Assembly: GCF_004339095.1 (NCBI RefSeq)
Contig: NZ_SMGQ01000011.1
Span: 705,646 to 769,645 of the forward strand
DNA length: 64,000 nucleotides
DNA from: Natranaerovirga hydrolytica
GTDB taxonomy: Bacteria; Bacillota; Clostridia; Lachnospirales; DSM-24629
Reading direction: 5' to 3'
Notes under the pieces: model-generated
The model's database searches: none
Seen by the model: only the letters and a program-made list of their open reading frames with translations
Told to the model about the DNA's origin: nothing
Program-made: the position numbers and the translations under genes
Part shown: piece by piece, positions 50,427 to 59,179 of the stretch
Layout: the number at the start of each line of letters is the position of its first letter
Position numbering within the stretch: position 1 is the stretch's first letter

Positions 50427-50863
50427 TTATTTTTTTGTACTACTCCCAAACATTAATAAACTGTCACTAGTTCCTTTTAATAAACTTATAGCTTTACTTA
50501 CATATGTTATTTGTTCAGCCGCCAATACAGCCAAGCTCAAAAAATTAATTCTTACATATGATTCATTTTTGTACCTTATATCTGTAGCGTCATATCTTTC
50601 TCTTAAGCTTTCTCCCCTACAATCATCTTATTATTTATTTGTATCGTATTATTAGGTGTTGTAAAATATTCTCTAAAATATGATATATTTTACAAATTTT
50701 GTTTTTATTGAATTTTGTAATGTATTGATTACTAATTAAGCGTTTAGCTATATTTATCAATATTTCTTGTATTTCCCCTTTAACTAGATCTTAGTTTAGC
50801 AAATTCGCTCTCTACTTTCAAATTATACATGTTATAAAAATCAAGCAAGAGATTGTCTTGCAT
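50427..50863 (-). pseudogene. fragments of an unrecognised gene
   Basis: Three open stretches follow each other on the minus strand in different frames: 50863..50780 (M-Q-D-N-L-L-L-D-F-Y..., 27 residues), 50790..50635 (51 codons, e.g. EIQEILINIAKRL) and 50627..50427 (66 codons, e.g. YVRINFLSLAVLAAEQITYV). The last lacks a start codon. Composition is protein-like and more balanced than random AT-rich DNA. I suspect one decayed gene, but no family is recognised. Confidence 0.35.
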
Positions 50864-50870
50864 TTTTTAA
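50843..50870 (+). terminator. possible orphan terminator hairpin
   Basis: GCAAGA-gattg-TCTTGC followed by ATTTTTT on the plus strand. No plus-strand gene ends here, and it overlaps the decayed fragments, so it may be chance. Confidence 0.25.
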
Positions 50871-50907
50871 ATTCATTTATTTTTTAAACTTTAAATTTTT
50901 TTCACCT

Positions 50908-51030
50908 TTGTCTGATGTTTTTTACAATAAATCCCTCCTTATACAAGAGAGCTTTTTTATCTATCTCAAAAAAAACTGTCTCTTTTGATAATCTAAACCT
51001 CTCCTTTATTTTTCTAACTATTAATTTCAT
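50908..51030 (-). CDS. short ORF of 40 codons, doubtful
   Basis: ATG at 51030 reads MKLIVRKIKERFRLSKETVF and ends ...VKNIRQR at TGA. It is Lys/Arg-rich with alternating hydrophobics. No ribosome site is seen, and it is followed by the gene fragments above, so it may belong to the same decayed locus. Confidence 0.2.
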
Positions 51031-51130
51031 TTAAATTAGTACATTTTGTATTTTAACATTTTTTTCGGAACTCGTCAATTAATTTCTTTATTACTCACAC
51101 AAAACAGTTTAAGTATAATCATATAATCAT

Positions 51131-51147
51131 AAGGGACGGTCCTTTTT
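51131..51147. repeat. REP-like GGGACGGTCC palindrome left of the RAYT remnant
   Basis: AAGGGACGGTCCTTTTT is an imperfect palindrome about 95 bases before the transposase fragment. A related GGGACTGTCC lies on its other side at 51370. Such pairs flank RAYT genes. Confidence 0.4.
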
Positions 51148-51241
51148 GATTTTTCAGTCTTTTAATTGATATAGTTTTTAATACTTCTATAATAAACGTA
51201 ATACTAATTGATAATTCAATGCATTTAATTGGGAGGATTAT

Positions 51242-51409
51242 ATGTCAAGAACCGCTCGACAAGAAAATGGTTCAGGATATTATCACGTTATATTGAGAGG
51301 AAATAACAAGTCTTGGATTACCAAAAAAAAAATTAATACATTAGATTAATTGAGTTATTTGAATCGATAGGGACTGTCCGAGACCAGTGAAAAAGGGGAT
51401 GATTTTCTC
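51242..51409 (+). pseudogene. remnant of a REP-associated tyrosine (IS200-like) transposase
   Basis: After GGGAGGA, ATG at 51242 reads MSRTARQENGSGYYHVILRG, then N-N-K. This is the conserved start of RAYT/IS200-like (Y1) transposases including the YHV-RG(N/I) block. The frame breaks at an A run (about 51325), and a shifted frame still shows Y-I-R-L-I-E-L-F-E-S-I-G, the next conserved block. The HUH and Tyr motifs are missing, so most of the gene has been deleted. Confidence 0.65.
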
Positions 51410-51915
51410 CTTGTTTCACTGGTTAACTTAAAGGAATTGGTTATTTCGATTGTTTTTTATTAAAATTTCTATATATATGTAAAAATCAAAGGATATTATC
51501 CCTACTATCCTCTTAATATTTACCGCTATTGCAGCTAGTTTTGATTGTTTCGACACACTTAATAGGCCATAGCCTCTAGCTCGGCTTAGCCCGTGAAACC
51601 TCTTCAATTCAGTATTTTTCCCTTCTATTGAAGCACGTTTTTTGTGTTTTTCTAAAAACTCGTCTGACTTTTGATACTGCGAGATTTCATAAAATTCAGG
51701 TCATCTAATATTTCTTTTGCTTGTTCAATGGCTTTTTGAGTTTCACTTTTCTCATCCTTGTTTGCTTTTTACCCACCTTTCTCTATGACTTATTCTAAAT
51801 AATTTTTCATAATCATTTATGCCTGTAAAATCAACGTATATTTATATTTTACATAAATAGTTTTGTATCTTTTGCTTGTTTTTTCAAGAACTTTTTCACT
51901 GGTCTTAGACAGTAC
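51371..51915. mobile_element. IS1182-like insertion sequence remnant with inverted ends
   Basis: GACTGTCCGAGACCAGTGAA at 51372 and its inverse counterpart ending 51914 (ACTGTCTAAGACCAGTGAA on the minus strand) bound a 545-base segment that contains transposase fragments on the minus strand. The shared core is ACTGTC-Y-R-AGACCAGTGAAAAAG. A full IS1182 element would be about 1.6 kb, so about two thirds is missing. Confidence 0.7.
51428..51840 (-). pseudogene. IS1182-family transposase, C-terminal fragments
   Basis: Minus-strand frames give, in order, YVDFTGINDYEKLFRISH, then KANKDEKSETQKAIEQAKE, then YEISQYQKSDEFLEKHKKRA followed by SIEGKNTELKRFHGLSRARG and SKLAAIAVNIKRIVGI. The last blocks are the conserved C-terminal DDE segment (E-G-K-N-x-E-L-K-R-F-H-G-L) of IS1182-type transposases. 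At least two frameshifts and a missing N-terminal half mark it as dead. Confidence 0.8.
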
Positions 51916-52304
51916 TTTTCAATTCATATTACAACAAAATATTATCTTTTTTTAAATCAGATAGCTTTTATATTGTTTATATTGTTTGTATTGTTATAAT
52001 GTTTAAATTCAATAATTGATTTTTTAAAAATAAGTGTGGTAATATACTTTTATAATAAATATTTACGTACAATTTATTATATTTTAATTTAATTCTTTAG
52101 CTAAATAATAACAGTCCCACAATTAATTAAATGATTGATAATACCACTGGCGTAGAAGCTGATGTATGGGATAAATATGGGTATAATTTAGGAAAAGTAG
52201 AAGTTCGTTTTGAATTTTAATTAAATTTGGATACACAATAAACTGGAATAGGAAATATTTTTTATTCCAGTTTATTAAATAAAAAGTTTTTATCAAAAAA
52301 GGAT
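51916..52304. other. AT-rich spacer with one small open frame
   Basis: Nearly 400 bases of very AT-rich DNA. The only item seen is a 29-codon plus-strand frame at 52131-52220 (MIDNTTGVEADVWDKYGYN..., ending VEVRFEF). It looks like the C-terminal tail of a lost gene and has no ribosome site. Confidence 0.4.
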
Positions 52305-52313
52305 GTGTGCAGT

Positions 52314-52730
52314 TTGAAAAAAAAAGTAAGTTTTTACCTATTCAGTTTAATACTTCTTATTTTATACGCTTTAATAAGTGAATATTTAGCACATATAATA
52401 TATCATAATATTATTGCTTTTTCCATATATGTACAAGGCTTTTTTGTGCTTTCAGGTATGTTAATTGGTATATTGCCTAATCTTTTTAACAAACACTATA
52501 AGCTTTATTTTAAGTTTAATTATTATAAGTTCTTTATAATTTGTGTGCCAACTTTTTTATATGTGTTAAGTAGTGTATTATACTATGTAGAGGGGACCTA
52601 CCATTTTATTTCAAAGATTTTAATACCCAGGTCACCTATTTCTTCCACAAATACAATTATATCCCTTGCCTTAGGATACGCATTAGTAACAAGCGTATAT
52701 GATGTGAAAAGTAAAAACCGAGACCAGTGA
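52314..52730 (+). CDS. small four-helix membrane protein, unknown
   Basis: A 138-residue protein from the TTG at 52314, 11 bases after AAAAAAGG; the GTG at 52305 is too close to that site. Four hydrophobic helices are evident (about 5-25, 32-52, 72-92, 112-130), with little loop sequence. No family is recognised. Its last three codons, GAC CAG TGA, lie inside an IS-end-derived palindrome (52719-52755), so the present C-terminus may have been created by that insertion. Confidence 0.6.
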   Translation: MKKKVSFYLFSLILLILYALISEYLAHIIYHNIIAFSIYVQGFFVLSGMLIGILPNLFNKHYKLYFKFNYYKFFIICVPTFLYVLSSVLYYVEGTYHFISKILIPRSPISSTNTIISLALGYALVTSVYDVKSKNRDQ

Positions 52731-52755
52731 AAAAATCTCTTTTTCACTGGTCTCG
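52719..52755. terminator. IS-end-derived palindrome acting as terminator
   Basis: CGAGACCAGTGAAAAA and its exact complement with a 5-base loop (ATCTC) sit between the convergent membrane protein gene and metH. The arm is the same sequence as the IS1182-like ends at 51372 and 51914. A16-bp stem flanked by A/T runs should terminate both genes. Confidence 0.7.
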
Positions 52756-52776
52756 AATCGTAGCCTTGGCTTCTCC

Positions 52777-55200
52777 TTATTGATTCATTAATCGACTCAC
52801 TAATGCAACTGCGTCAGCTGCATCTTTGGAATAGCCATGGGCTCCGATTTCTTGTGCAAAGGATTCTGTTATAACGGCTCCACCAATAACTACTTTTGCT
52901 TTAAGCCCTTCATCTTCTACTGCCTTAATGACTTTTTTCATTTGCATCATTGTGGTGGTCATTAATGCTGATAAGCCAATAATGTCTGCGTCATTTTCCT
53001 TTGCCACTTTAATAATCTCGTCACAACTGACATCTTTACCTAAGTCAAAAACATTAAATCCATAGTTTTTTAACATGAGCACCACTAAATTCTTACCGAT
53101 ATCATGAATATCCCCTTCTACTGTTGCCATAACCACTACAGGTTTTTTTTCGTCTTTATCTCCATCTCCAGCCTTTAACATCGGCTCAAGATATTCTATA
53201 CCTATCTTCATGGTTTCAGCGCTAACAATTAACTGTGGTAAGAAGTAAATTTGTTTGTCAAATAACTCTCCGACTTTATTAATGGCTGGTATTAAGTGCT
53301 TATCCACAATGGTTTTGGGTTGTGTTTCTTTGTCTAATTCTTCTTGTATTAAATGAACAATGTTCTTTTTATTACCTTTTACAACTGCTTCAAAAACATT
53401 ATTTTCTTTTGTCTTCTTCTCTTCTGTAGAGACGTTTTTTTGTTCTTGGTTTTGTACACTGGCTTTTGATATATAATGCATACTGCCTTCGTCTTTATTT
53501 TGTAACACATCAGAAGCTAAGGCAGACATCATAAGGAGTTCTGAAGAAGGATTGGCGATTGCCATCGTCAGTCCACTAGCAATAGCCATGGTTAAAAAGG
53601 TACTGTTTAAATATTTTCTATTGGGTAAACCAAATGATATATTGGATAAGCCAACAATTGTAGCAATATTTAACTCGTCTTTACAGTATCGTATGACTTC
53701 TAGTGTTTCTTTTGCTGCTAATGCATTGGTTGCTACTGTTGTAACCAATCCATCGACTACAACATCTTCTACTTGAAAATCATACTGTGCACCTTCTTTT
53801 AGCACTTTATTAATAATCTCTTTTTTCTCATCAATAGATTTGGGTAGTCCTTGATCTGATAAAGGTAATAAAACAAACATAGCACCATACTTAGCCACAA
53901 CAGGCATGAGTTCTTTTATCTTCACTTCTTCTAAAGAAATAGAGTTCACCAATGCTCTCCCTGGATAGACTCTAAGTGCTGATTCAATAACGTCTACATG
54001 ACTTGAATCAATACATAATGGCACATCTACTAATGTACTTAAATGACCAATAACCTTTACCATCATATCTTTTTCATCAATGCCATTCATTCCTACATTA
54101 ACGTCTAATATACTGGCTCCCTTTTCAACTTGTTCTAATGCAAATCTTGTGACCTCGTCTAAATTGTCTTCTTTTAATTCGGCTTGTAATTGTTTTTTAC
54201 CTGTTGGGTTAATGCGTTCCCCAACAATTCGAGTTTCTTGATCCAATTCAATCACAACTGTTTTTCTTTCAGAAGTGATACAACGCCCTTGCACATTATT
54301 GGGTAAAATCGTTGTGAATTTAGATAACTCTTGCTTTAATTGTTTAATATAATCTGGTGTTGTACCACAACACCCACCAATAATATTGGCACCTACTTTG
54401 ATTAAGTCTTTACAATAAGCTGCAAAGTTGTCCGATTTCATATCGTACACAGATTGTCCATCCACCATTTTAGGTAGCCCTGCATTAGGCTTAATAAAAA
54501 TAGGCACTTTACTATGGGGCTTCATTTGTACCACTAAAGGAATCATTTTCTCAGGACCAGTTGAACAATTAATACCCACTGCATCTGCTCCTAAATTTTG
54601 CAATGTAATTAAGGCTGTTAAAGGGTCTGTACCATAAAGGGTAACCCCTGTCTCATCATAAGTTAAGCTTACCATTACCGGCAAATCACAAGTTTCTTTT
54701 ATGGCAATCAAAGCTGCTCTTGCTTCTTGCAAACTCATCATGGTTTCAATAACAAACAAATCCACACCACCTTCTACAAGTGCCTGTACTTGTTCTTTAT
54801 AAGTCTCTACAAATTCTTCAAAATGCTTTTCTCCTAGTGGAAAAATCTGCTCACCTGTTGGTGATAAGTTTCCTGCTACTAGAGCTTTGCCTTGTGTTGC
54901 TTCTTTTGAAATGGCTACCAAATCCATGTTCATTTGATACACTTGATCTTCTAATCCATAGTCTCCTAATTTGAAACGATTGGCTCCAAAAGTAGGGGCA
55001 TAAATAATATCACTACCTGCCTCTACGTACTTTCTTTGTAATTGGGTAACTGCCTGTGCATTGTCTAATACCCATTTTTCAGGACATACACCAATAGGCA
55101 TGCCTAACTTTTGAAATTCTGTGCCTGAAGCACCATCTAATAACATAGGTTCTTTTCTTTCTATTCTTGCTCTAAATTCCTGTCTTGTCATTTGATTCAC
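52777..55200 (-). CDS. metH: cobalamin-dependent methionine synthase without activation domain
   Basis: Transfers methyl from methyl-tetrahydrofolate through cobalamin to homocysteine. At 807 residues it has three of the four MetH modules. The homocysteine/zinc domain (about 1-300) has DGASGTEFQ, GINCSTGPE and GGCCGTTPDYI zinc Cys. The pterin-binding domain (about 320-580) has GERINPTGKK, LDVNVG and IDSSHVDVIE. The B12 cap and binding domain (about 600-807) has the axial-His motif GDIHDIGKN near residue 700. The AdoMet/flavodoxin activation domain is absent. It overlaps the preceding gene by 4 bases (ATGA). Confidence 0.96.
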   Translation of the reverse strand: MNQMTRQEFRARIERKEPMLLDGASGTEFQKLGMPIGVCPEKWVLDNAQAVTQLQRKYVEAGSDIIYAPTFGANRFKLGDYGLEDQVYQMNMDLVAISKEATQGKALVAGNLSPTGEQIFPLGEKHFEEFVETYKEQVQALVEGGVDLFVIETMMSLQEARAALIAIKETCDLPVMVSLTYDETGVTLYGTDPLTALITLQNLGADAVGINCSTGPEKMIPLVVQMKPHSKVPIFIKPNAGLPKMVDGQSVYDMKSDNFAAYCKDLIKVGANIIGGCCGTTPDYIKQLKQELSKFTTILPNNVQGRCITSERKTVVIELDQETRIVGERINPTGKKQLQAELKEDNLDEVTRFALEQVEKGASILDVNVGMNGIDEKDMMVKVIGHLSTLVDVPLCIDSSHVDVIESALRVYPGRALVNSISLEEVKIKELMPVVAKYGAMFVLLPLSDQGLPKSIDEKKEIINKVLKEGAQYDFQVEDVVVDGLVTTVATNALAAKETLEVIRYCKDELNIATIVGLSNISFGLPNRKYLNSTFLTMAIASGLTMAIANPSSELLMMSALASDVLQNKDEGSMHYISKASVQNQEQKNVSTEEKKTKENNVFEAVVKGNKKNIVHLIQEELDKETQPKTIVDKHLIPAINKVGELFDKQIYFLPQLIVSAETMKIGIEYLEPMLKAGDGDKDEKKPVVVMATVEGDIHDIGKNLVVLMLKNYGFNVFDLGKDVSCDEIIKVAKENDADIIGLSALMTTTMMQMKKVIKAVEDEGLKAKVVIGGAVITESFAQEIGAHGYSKDAADAVALVSRLMNQ

Positions 55201-56990
55201 CCTTTTTTTAACGCTTTTATAATTTCATTTATCATATTGACTCGATTAAAAGGCACCATAAAATAAAATCCATCTACAATATTTTTCATCTTTAATGCCA
55301 CTTTTTTACCTATTTCAATACCAATTTTTTCGCTTTCTTCTCTTGTCATCTTTTCATCAAATTGATGAATCACTTCATCTGGTACCGTTATGCCTATAAT
55401 CTCATTTTGTATGAATCTTGCATTTCTTATATTAACCAGTGGCAAGACACCACCTAGAATCTTTGTATCCACTTTGCTTTTAATGTATTTAATTTTTTCA
55501 ATAGTTGCTTCGTCATAGATTGGTTGGGTTAAAAAGAACTTTGCACCTGCATCTATTTTTTTCTGCATTCTCTCTATTTCTTTGTCTATATTGGCTCGAT
55601 TCGGATTCAATGCCCCACCATAAAAAATAGGCTCATCTTCAAAGTGCTCAATATTCATTTCTCGAAGCATTTCCATTAATGTAATGGAATTAAGATTAAA
55701 CACACTTTTGATTTCGTTTCGATCCCCACTTGGAATAGGATCTCCTGTTACCAGCAACAAATCTCTTATGCCTTCTATATAACCACCTAGTATTTGTGCT
55801 TTCAACCCAATAACATTCTTATCTCTGCAACAAATATGAGGCATAACCGGTATGCCCACTTCTCTACTGACTTTTGAAGCTACAATTAATGCGTCTGCTC
55901 TAGGTTTGCCCATCGGTGAATCTGCAATGGTAATAATATCCACATCATTTGCTTTAAGCAAATTGGCAGCTTCCATCATCTTATCTATCTTTTGTCCAAA
56001 TGGCGGATCCAGTTCCACTGCAATAACCGGTTCGTTGGTAGTAAATTTCTTTTCTAAGGCATTAATTTTTTTTGCCTTTGTAGAAACCGCTGCTTCTACC
56101 TTACGAGGACGACGAATGGTTTCCATGCTAAAATCTTTTAATGCTTCATTCAGCTTTTGGATATGCATAGGCGTTGTGCCACAGCAACCTCCAATGACTT
56201 TCACGCCTAACTTAGCTAAGTCTATCATGGTATCTACAAAATAATCTGTATTGTCCATATAGACGGTTCGGTCTTGTAACACATCCGGATAGCCAGAATT
56301 TGGCATAGCCGTTAGTATTTCATTGTCACTCCAACGTACTTTTTGCATGATTTGATACAAATGTCCTGCACCTATACCACAATTAAAGCCATATAGATCA
56401 ATGTCTTCAATTTTTCTTAAATCGTCTAATAAGCGATTGGCACTTTTTCCTTTTTTAGTATAACCATAAATATTGAGAGCAAATTCTGTGATGACTGTTG
56501 CATTTTTATTTTTACTTTTAATATAGGGCACAATGTCTTGCAAATAATTAATGTCTGAAAAAGTTTCAAAGATAAACGTATCGGCTCCTACTTTTAAGAA
56601 GGTATCCACTATTGCTTTATACTCTTCAAATAAATCCTCTTCTTCTAAAAAGTCTTTATCTGGTATGGGCCCTATGCTAGAAGCAATAACAACATCTTCT
56701 TTGGCATCACTAACTGCTTGTTGGGCAAGGGCATAAGCTTTTTTTATAATTTCTTTTACACCCTTTATATCTTGTTCTAAAACTTTTGTATTGGCAGAAA
56801 AAGTATTGGTTCTTATAAGTTTGGCACCTGCTTCAATATATTCTTTATGTATATTATATATTATGTCTGGCTGATGAATATTAGCTTTTTCTGATAAGGT
56901 GTTATTAGATTGAGTCACTTGAGCATAATATGTGCCCATTGCACCATCTGTTATGAGTATATTGTTTTGTAAGTAATGTTTTAAATTCAA
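55197..56990 (-). CDS. homocysteine methyltransferase / methylene-THF reductase fusion
   Basis: Two-domain protein of 597 residues. The N-terminal homocysteine S-methyltransferase domain (about 1-290) has ILITDGAMGTYYAQ, YGFNCGIGAGHLY and the zinc motif GGCCGTTPMHI. The C-terminal MetF-type methylenetetrahydrofolate reductase (about 315-597) has VIAVELDPPFGQKIDKMM, PHICCRDKNVIGLKA, LLLVTGDPIPSGDRNE and FFLTQPIYDEATI. The fusion makes methyl-THF for MetH and has a second methyl-acceptor domain whose donor (perhaps S-methylmethionine or none) is unknown. It is coupled to metH and follows the activase by 25 bases. Confidence 0.95.
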   Translation of the reverse strand: MNLKHYLQNNILITDGAMGTYYAQVTQSNNTLSEKANIHQPDIIYNIHKEYIEAGAKLIRTNTFSANTKVLEQDIKGVKEIIKKAYALAQQAVSDAKEDVVIASSIGPIPDKDFLEEEDLFEEYKAIVDTFLKVGADTFIFETFSDINYLQDIVPYIKSKNKNATVITEFALNIYGYTKKGKSANRLLDDLRKIEDIDLYGFNCGIGAGHLYQIMQKVRWSDNEILTAMPNSGYPDVLQDRTVYMDNTDYFVDTMIDLAKLGVKVIGGCCGTTPMHIQKLNEALKDFSMETIRRPRKVEAAVSTKAKKINALEKKFTTNEPVIAVELDPPFGQKIDKMMEAANLLKANDVDIITIADSPMGKPRADALIVASKVSREVGIPVMPHICCRDKNVIGLKAQILGGYIEGIRDLLLVTGDPIPSGDRNEIKSVFNLNSITLMEMLREMNIEHFEDEPIFYGGALNPNRANIDKEIERMQKKIDAGAKFFLTQPIYDEATIEKIKYIKSKVDTKILGGVLPLVNIRNARFIQNEIIGITVPDEVIHQFDEKMTREESEKIGIEIGKKVALKMKNIVDGFYFMVPFNRVNMINEIIKALKKG

Positions 56991-57015
56991 TTGTCAATCC
57001 TCCTAATTTCTTTTT

Positions 57016-59115
57016 TTAGAAGTTGATATTTTTTATATAAACCCTTTCAAATTGAGGGGTATTTGCTAATTCAATGTAAGTGATTTTTTTAGCCATTGCC
57101 TCGTATAGGTTTAATATGTCACGATCCATTAGAGCTTTTATAGCACCTTGTAAGGAAGTGTTGTGTAATGGTTGGGCAACTTCTATCAATTGTTTGGGTA
57201 TGAGACCAATATTACCAGCTTTTTTTATATTAATGTATTCCCCAAATCCACCGGTAATATAGACATTCTGAATGTCTGCATAATCTATACCACTTTCTTC
57301 TACCAATATTTCTATACCTGTATAAACAGCACTTTTAGCCATTTGAATGTGTCTAATGTCTTGTTGTGATAACTCAATATCTTTTGTTATGTTATAACCC
57401 TTTTCATTGTTTTTTAATAATCCTGTAGAATCCATTATATTCTGTTCCAACAAATAATCTATCACATCGATTATTCCTGAACCACAGATACCCACAGGCT
57501 CCACCTCACCAATTGTTTCATATTCCAATGGGCTACGCCATGCATGAATAGCGCCTTTTAAAGCACCCATACCCTTTTCAATATGAGTCCCTTCAAAGGC
57601 AGGTCCTACAGCTGTAGAGCAACTTAGAAAATGATCTTCCTTGCCTAGAACAATCTCTCCATTTGTACCTAAATCAATTAACAAAGTGTGCCTTTTACAG
57701 CCATTCATATGTGTTGCGATCATGCCAGATAAAACATCTGAGCCTATAAAAGAAGCGATCGTTGGCAATACAATAACTTCCATTGAATGAGATAAGTTCA
57801 AACATTGTCCTGTTAAGACTTGCATTGCTTTAGTAACCGGTTCAAATGGAGCAACCACTACTTTTTCCGTATCTAACCCTAATAACAAGTGGGTCATGAC
57901 TGTATTGGCACTTATGATTGTCTTTGTTACTTGTGTGTCATTAATTTTGCATTGAGCACATATTTCTTTGATGTGATTATTCAGTTGTTTGACAATGGTT
58001 TTTTTAATCATCTCTTTACCATTGGTATTGATACTTGTCCAATAAGCTCTGGATAACACATCTAATCCAAATTTTTTTTGATGATTTTCTTCTTTTAGAA
58101 CAGCTAATTGTTGTTTGGTCTCTAAATCTATTAATGCCATTTCTACTGTCGTTGTTCCTAAGTCAACGGCAATGCCATAACTTTTTTTTGTCTCTCCCAC
58201 TGCAGAAATAGTTATATTTTTATTATCTGTTTCTTTCTCTTGTATGAGAGAAATTGTAATGGGTTGATTTAATACAATACCACAGGCACAACGCACCCCT
58301 TGTTTGATTGCTTCTTCACTTAAAAATTGTTCATCCACTGGATTAACTGAAAAATTAGGGGTTAATACTTTTACCCGACATTTGCCACATTGTTTTTGTC
58401 CACTACAGCTTTGGGTAATATATATTTGATGATCATTTAGTGTTTTTAATAAATTATTGTTTTGAATGCCTTTAATCTTTTTGATTTTATATCCGTCAAT
58501 AATGGTAATGTCAATTTCATTTTTTCTATTTGGACAATTCATACGGTCACACCTACTACACAAATTGCTTTCTTCTACTTTATTGTTTTCCTCTCCATAT
58601 ACAAAGGATATGGTATTGAGTGGGGTCATCATATACTGTTCATTTAGAGAGACCTTGCCTTCTGTATCCACTAAACGGATAATATCTTGATTGATTTCTA
58701 TTGGCAAATGATTGCCTGGAAAATAGGTTACACTTAAACCATTTATCTTGTTCGCATTAATATACTGTTCCTTAAATGCATACAAGCCTTCTAATAATAT
58801 TTCATTGCTAAGAATATCAATAATATGAATAACTAAGGGGTGCTCTTTATAGTCTTCTAATACTTTATCTATTTGATTGCCTAATGTAATAATGCCCGTC
58901 ATACCTTTTTTATATGATTTTTCACTCTGTTGATTTAGGCTATTAAGGATAAAATCTGTATCTTTATCAATGGCCTTATAATAAATTTCAACTTTTATTT
59001 CTTTGCATAATAATTTAGCCCAATGATACACTGTATCTTTATGCACTTCTAAATGATACTGATTGATAATGGATTCTAATTTTTCCCTTTTTAAAGTAAT
59101 AGATACTATAAGCAT
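57016..59115 (-). CDS. RACo-like corrinoid activase fused to MetH-activation-like domain
   Basis: Predicted ATP-driven reductive activator of the MetH corrinoid (699 residues). Residues 1-200 resemble a MetH activation domain with LPIEINQDI, MMTPLNTISFVYG and the terminal Cys cluster C186-C189-C194. The AdoMet-binding R-x-S-P-G-Y motif is replaced by TYFPGNH. A [2Fe-2S] ferredoxin domain follows (C237, C243, C246, C276 or C278). The ASKHA/DUF4445 part (about 310-690) has GIAVDLGTTTVEMALID, LLIDLGTNGEIVLG, CSTAVGPAFEG, GICGSGIIDVI and YITGGFGEYI. First gene of the operon with the MetF fusion and metH. The role is strongly suggested by context; the fusion is the unusual point. Confidence 0.85.
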   Translation of the reverse strand: MLIVSITLKREKLESIINQYHLEVHKDTVYHWAKLLCKEIKVEIYYKAIDKDTDFILNSLNQQSEKSYKKGMTGIITLGNQIDKVLEDYKEHPLVIHIIDILSNEILLEGLYAFKEQYINANKINGLSVTYFPGNHLPIEINQDIIRLVDTEGKVSLNEQYMMTPLNTISFVYGEENNKVEESNLCSRCDRMNCPNRKNEIDITIIDGYKIKKIKGIQNNNLLKTLNDHQIYITQSCSGQKQCGKCRVKVLTPNFSVNPVDEQFLSEEAIKQGVRCACGIVLNQPITISLIQEKETDNKNITISAVGETKKSYGIAVDLGTTTVEMALIDLETKQQLAVLKEENHQKKFGLDVLSRAYWTSINTNGKEMIKKTIVKQLNNHIKEICAQCKINDTQVTKTIISANTVMTHLLLGLDTEKVVVAPFEPVTKAMQVLTGQCLNLSHSMEVIVLPTIASFIGSDVLSGMIATHMNGCKRHTLLIDLGTNGEIVLGKEDHFLSCSTAVGPAFEGTHIEKGMGALKGAIHAWRSPLEYETIGEVEPVGICGSGIIDVIDYLLEQNIMDSTGLLKNNEKGYNITKDIELSQQDIRHIQMAKSAVYTGIEILVEESGIDYADIQNVYITGGFGEYINIKKAGNIGLIPKQLIEVAQPLHNTSLQGAIKALMDRDILNLYEAMAKKITYIELANTPQFERVYIKNINF

Positions 59116-59147
59116 AAGCTCCTCCTAAGCAATGATTTTTAATCTAA

Positions 59148-59153
59148 AGTATA
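59148..59153 (-). promoter_or_regulatory. extended -10 for the methionine operon
   Basis: Minus-strand TGC-TATACT (extended -10) about 33 bases before the activase ATG, which has AGGAGG at proper distance. No good -35 at 17 bases. No SAM or B12 riboswitch fits in this 64-base gap. Confidence 0.45.
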
Positions 59154-59179
59154 GCATATTTTTACAGTACAATCTATCA

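Noticed and set aside
55852..56244. 130-codon plus-strand open frame
   Set aside because: Antisense within the MetF fusion gene; composition follows the sense codons.
59116..59179. Search for a B12 or SAM riboswitch before the methionine operon
   Set aside because: Only 64 bases separate the activase gene from the next gene; no aptamer can fit.
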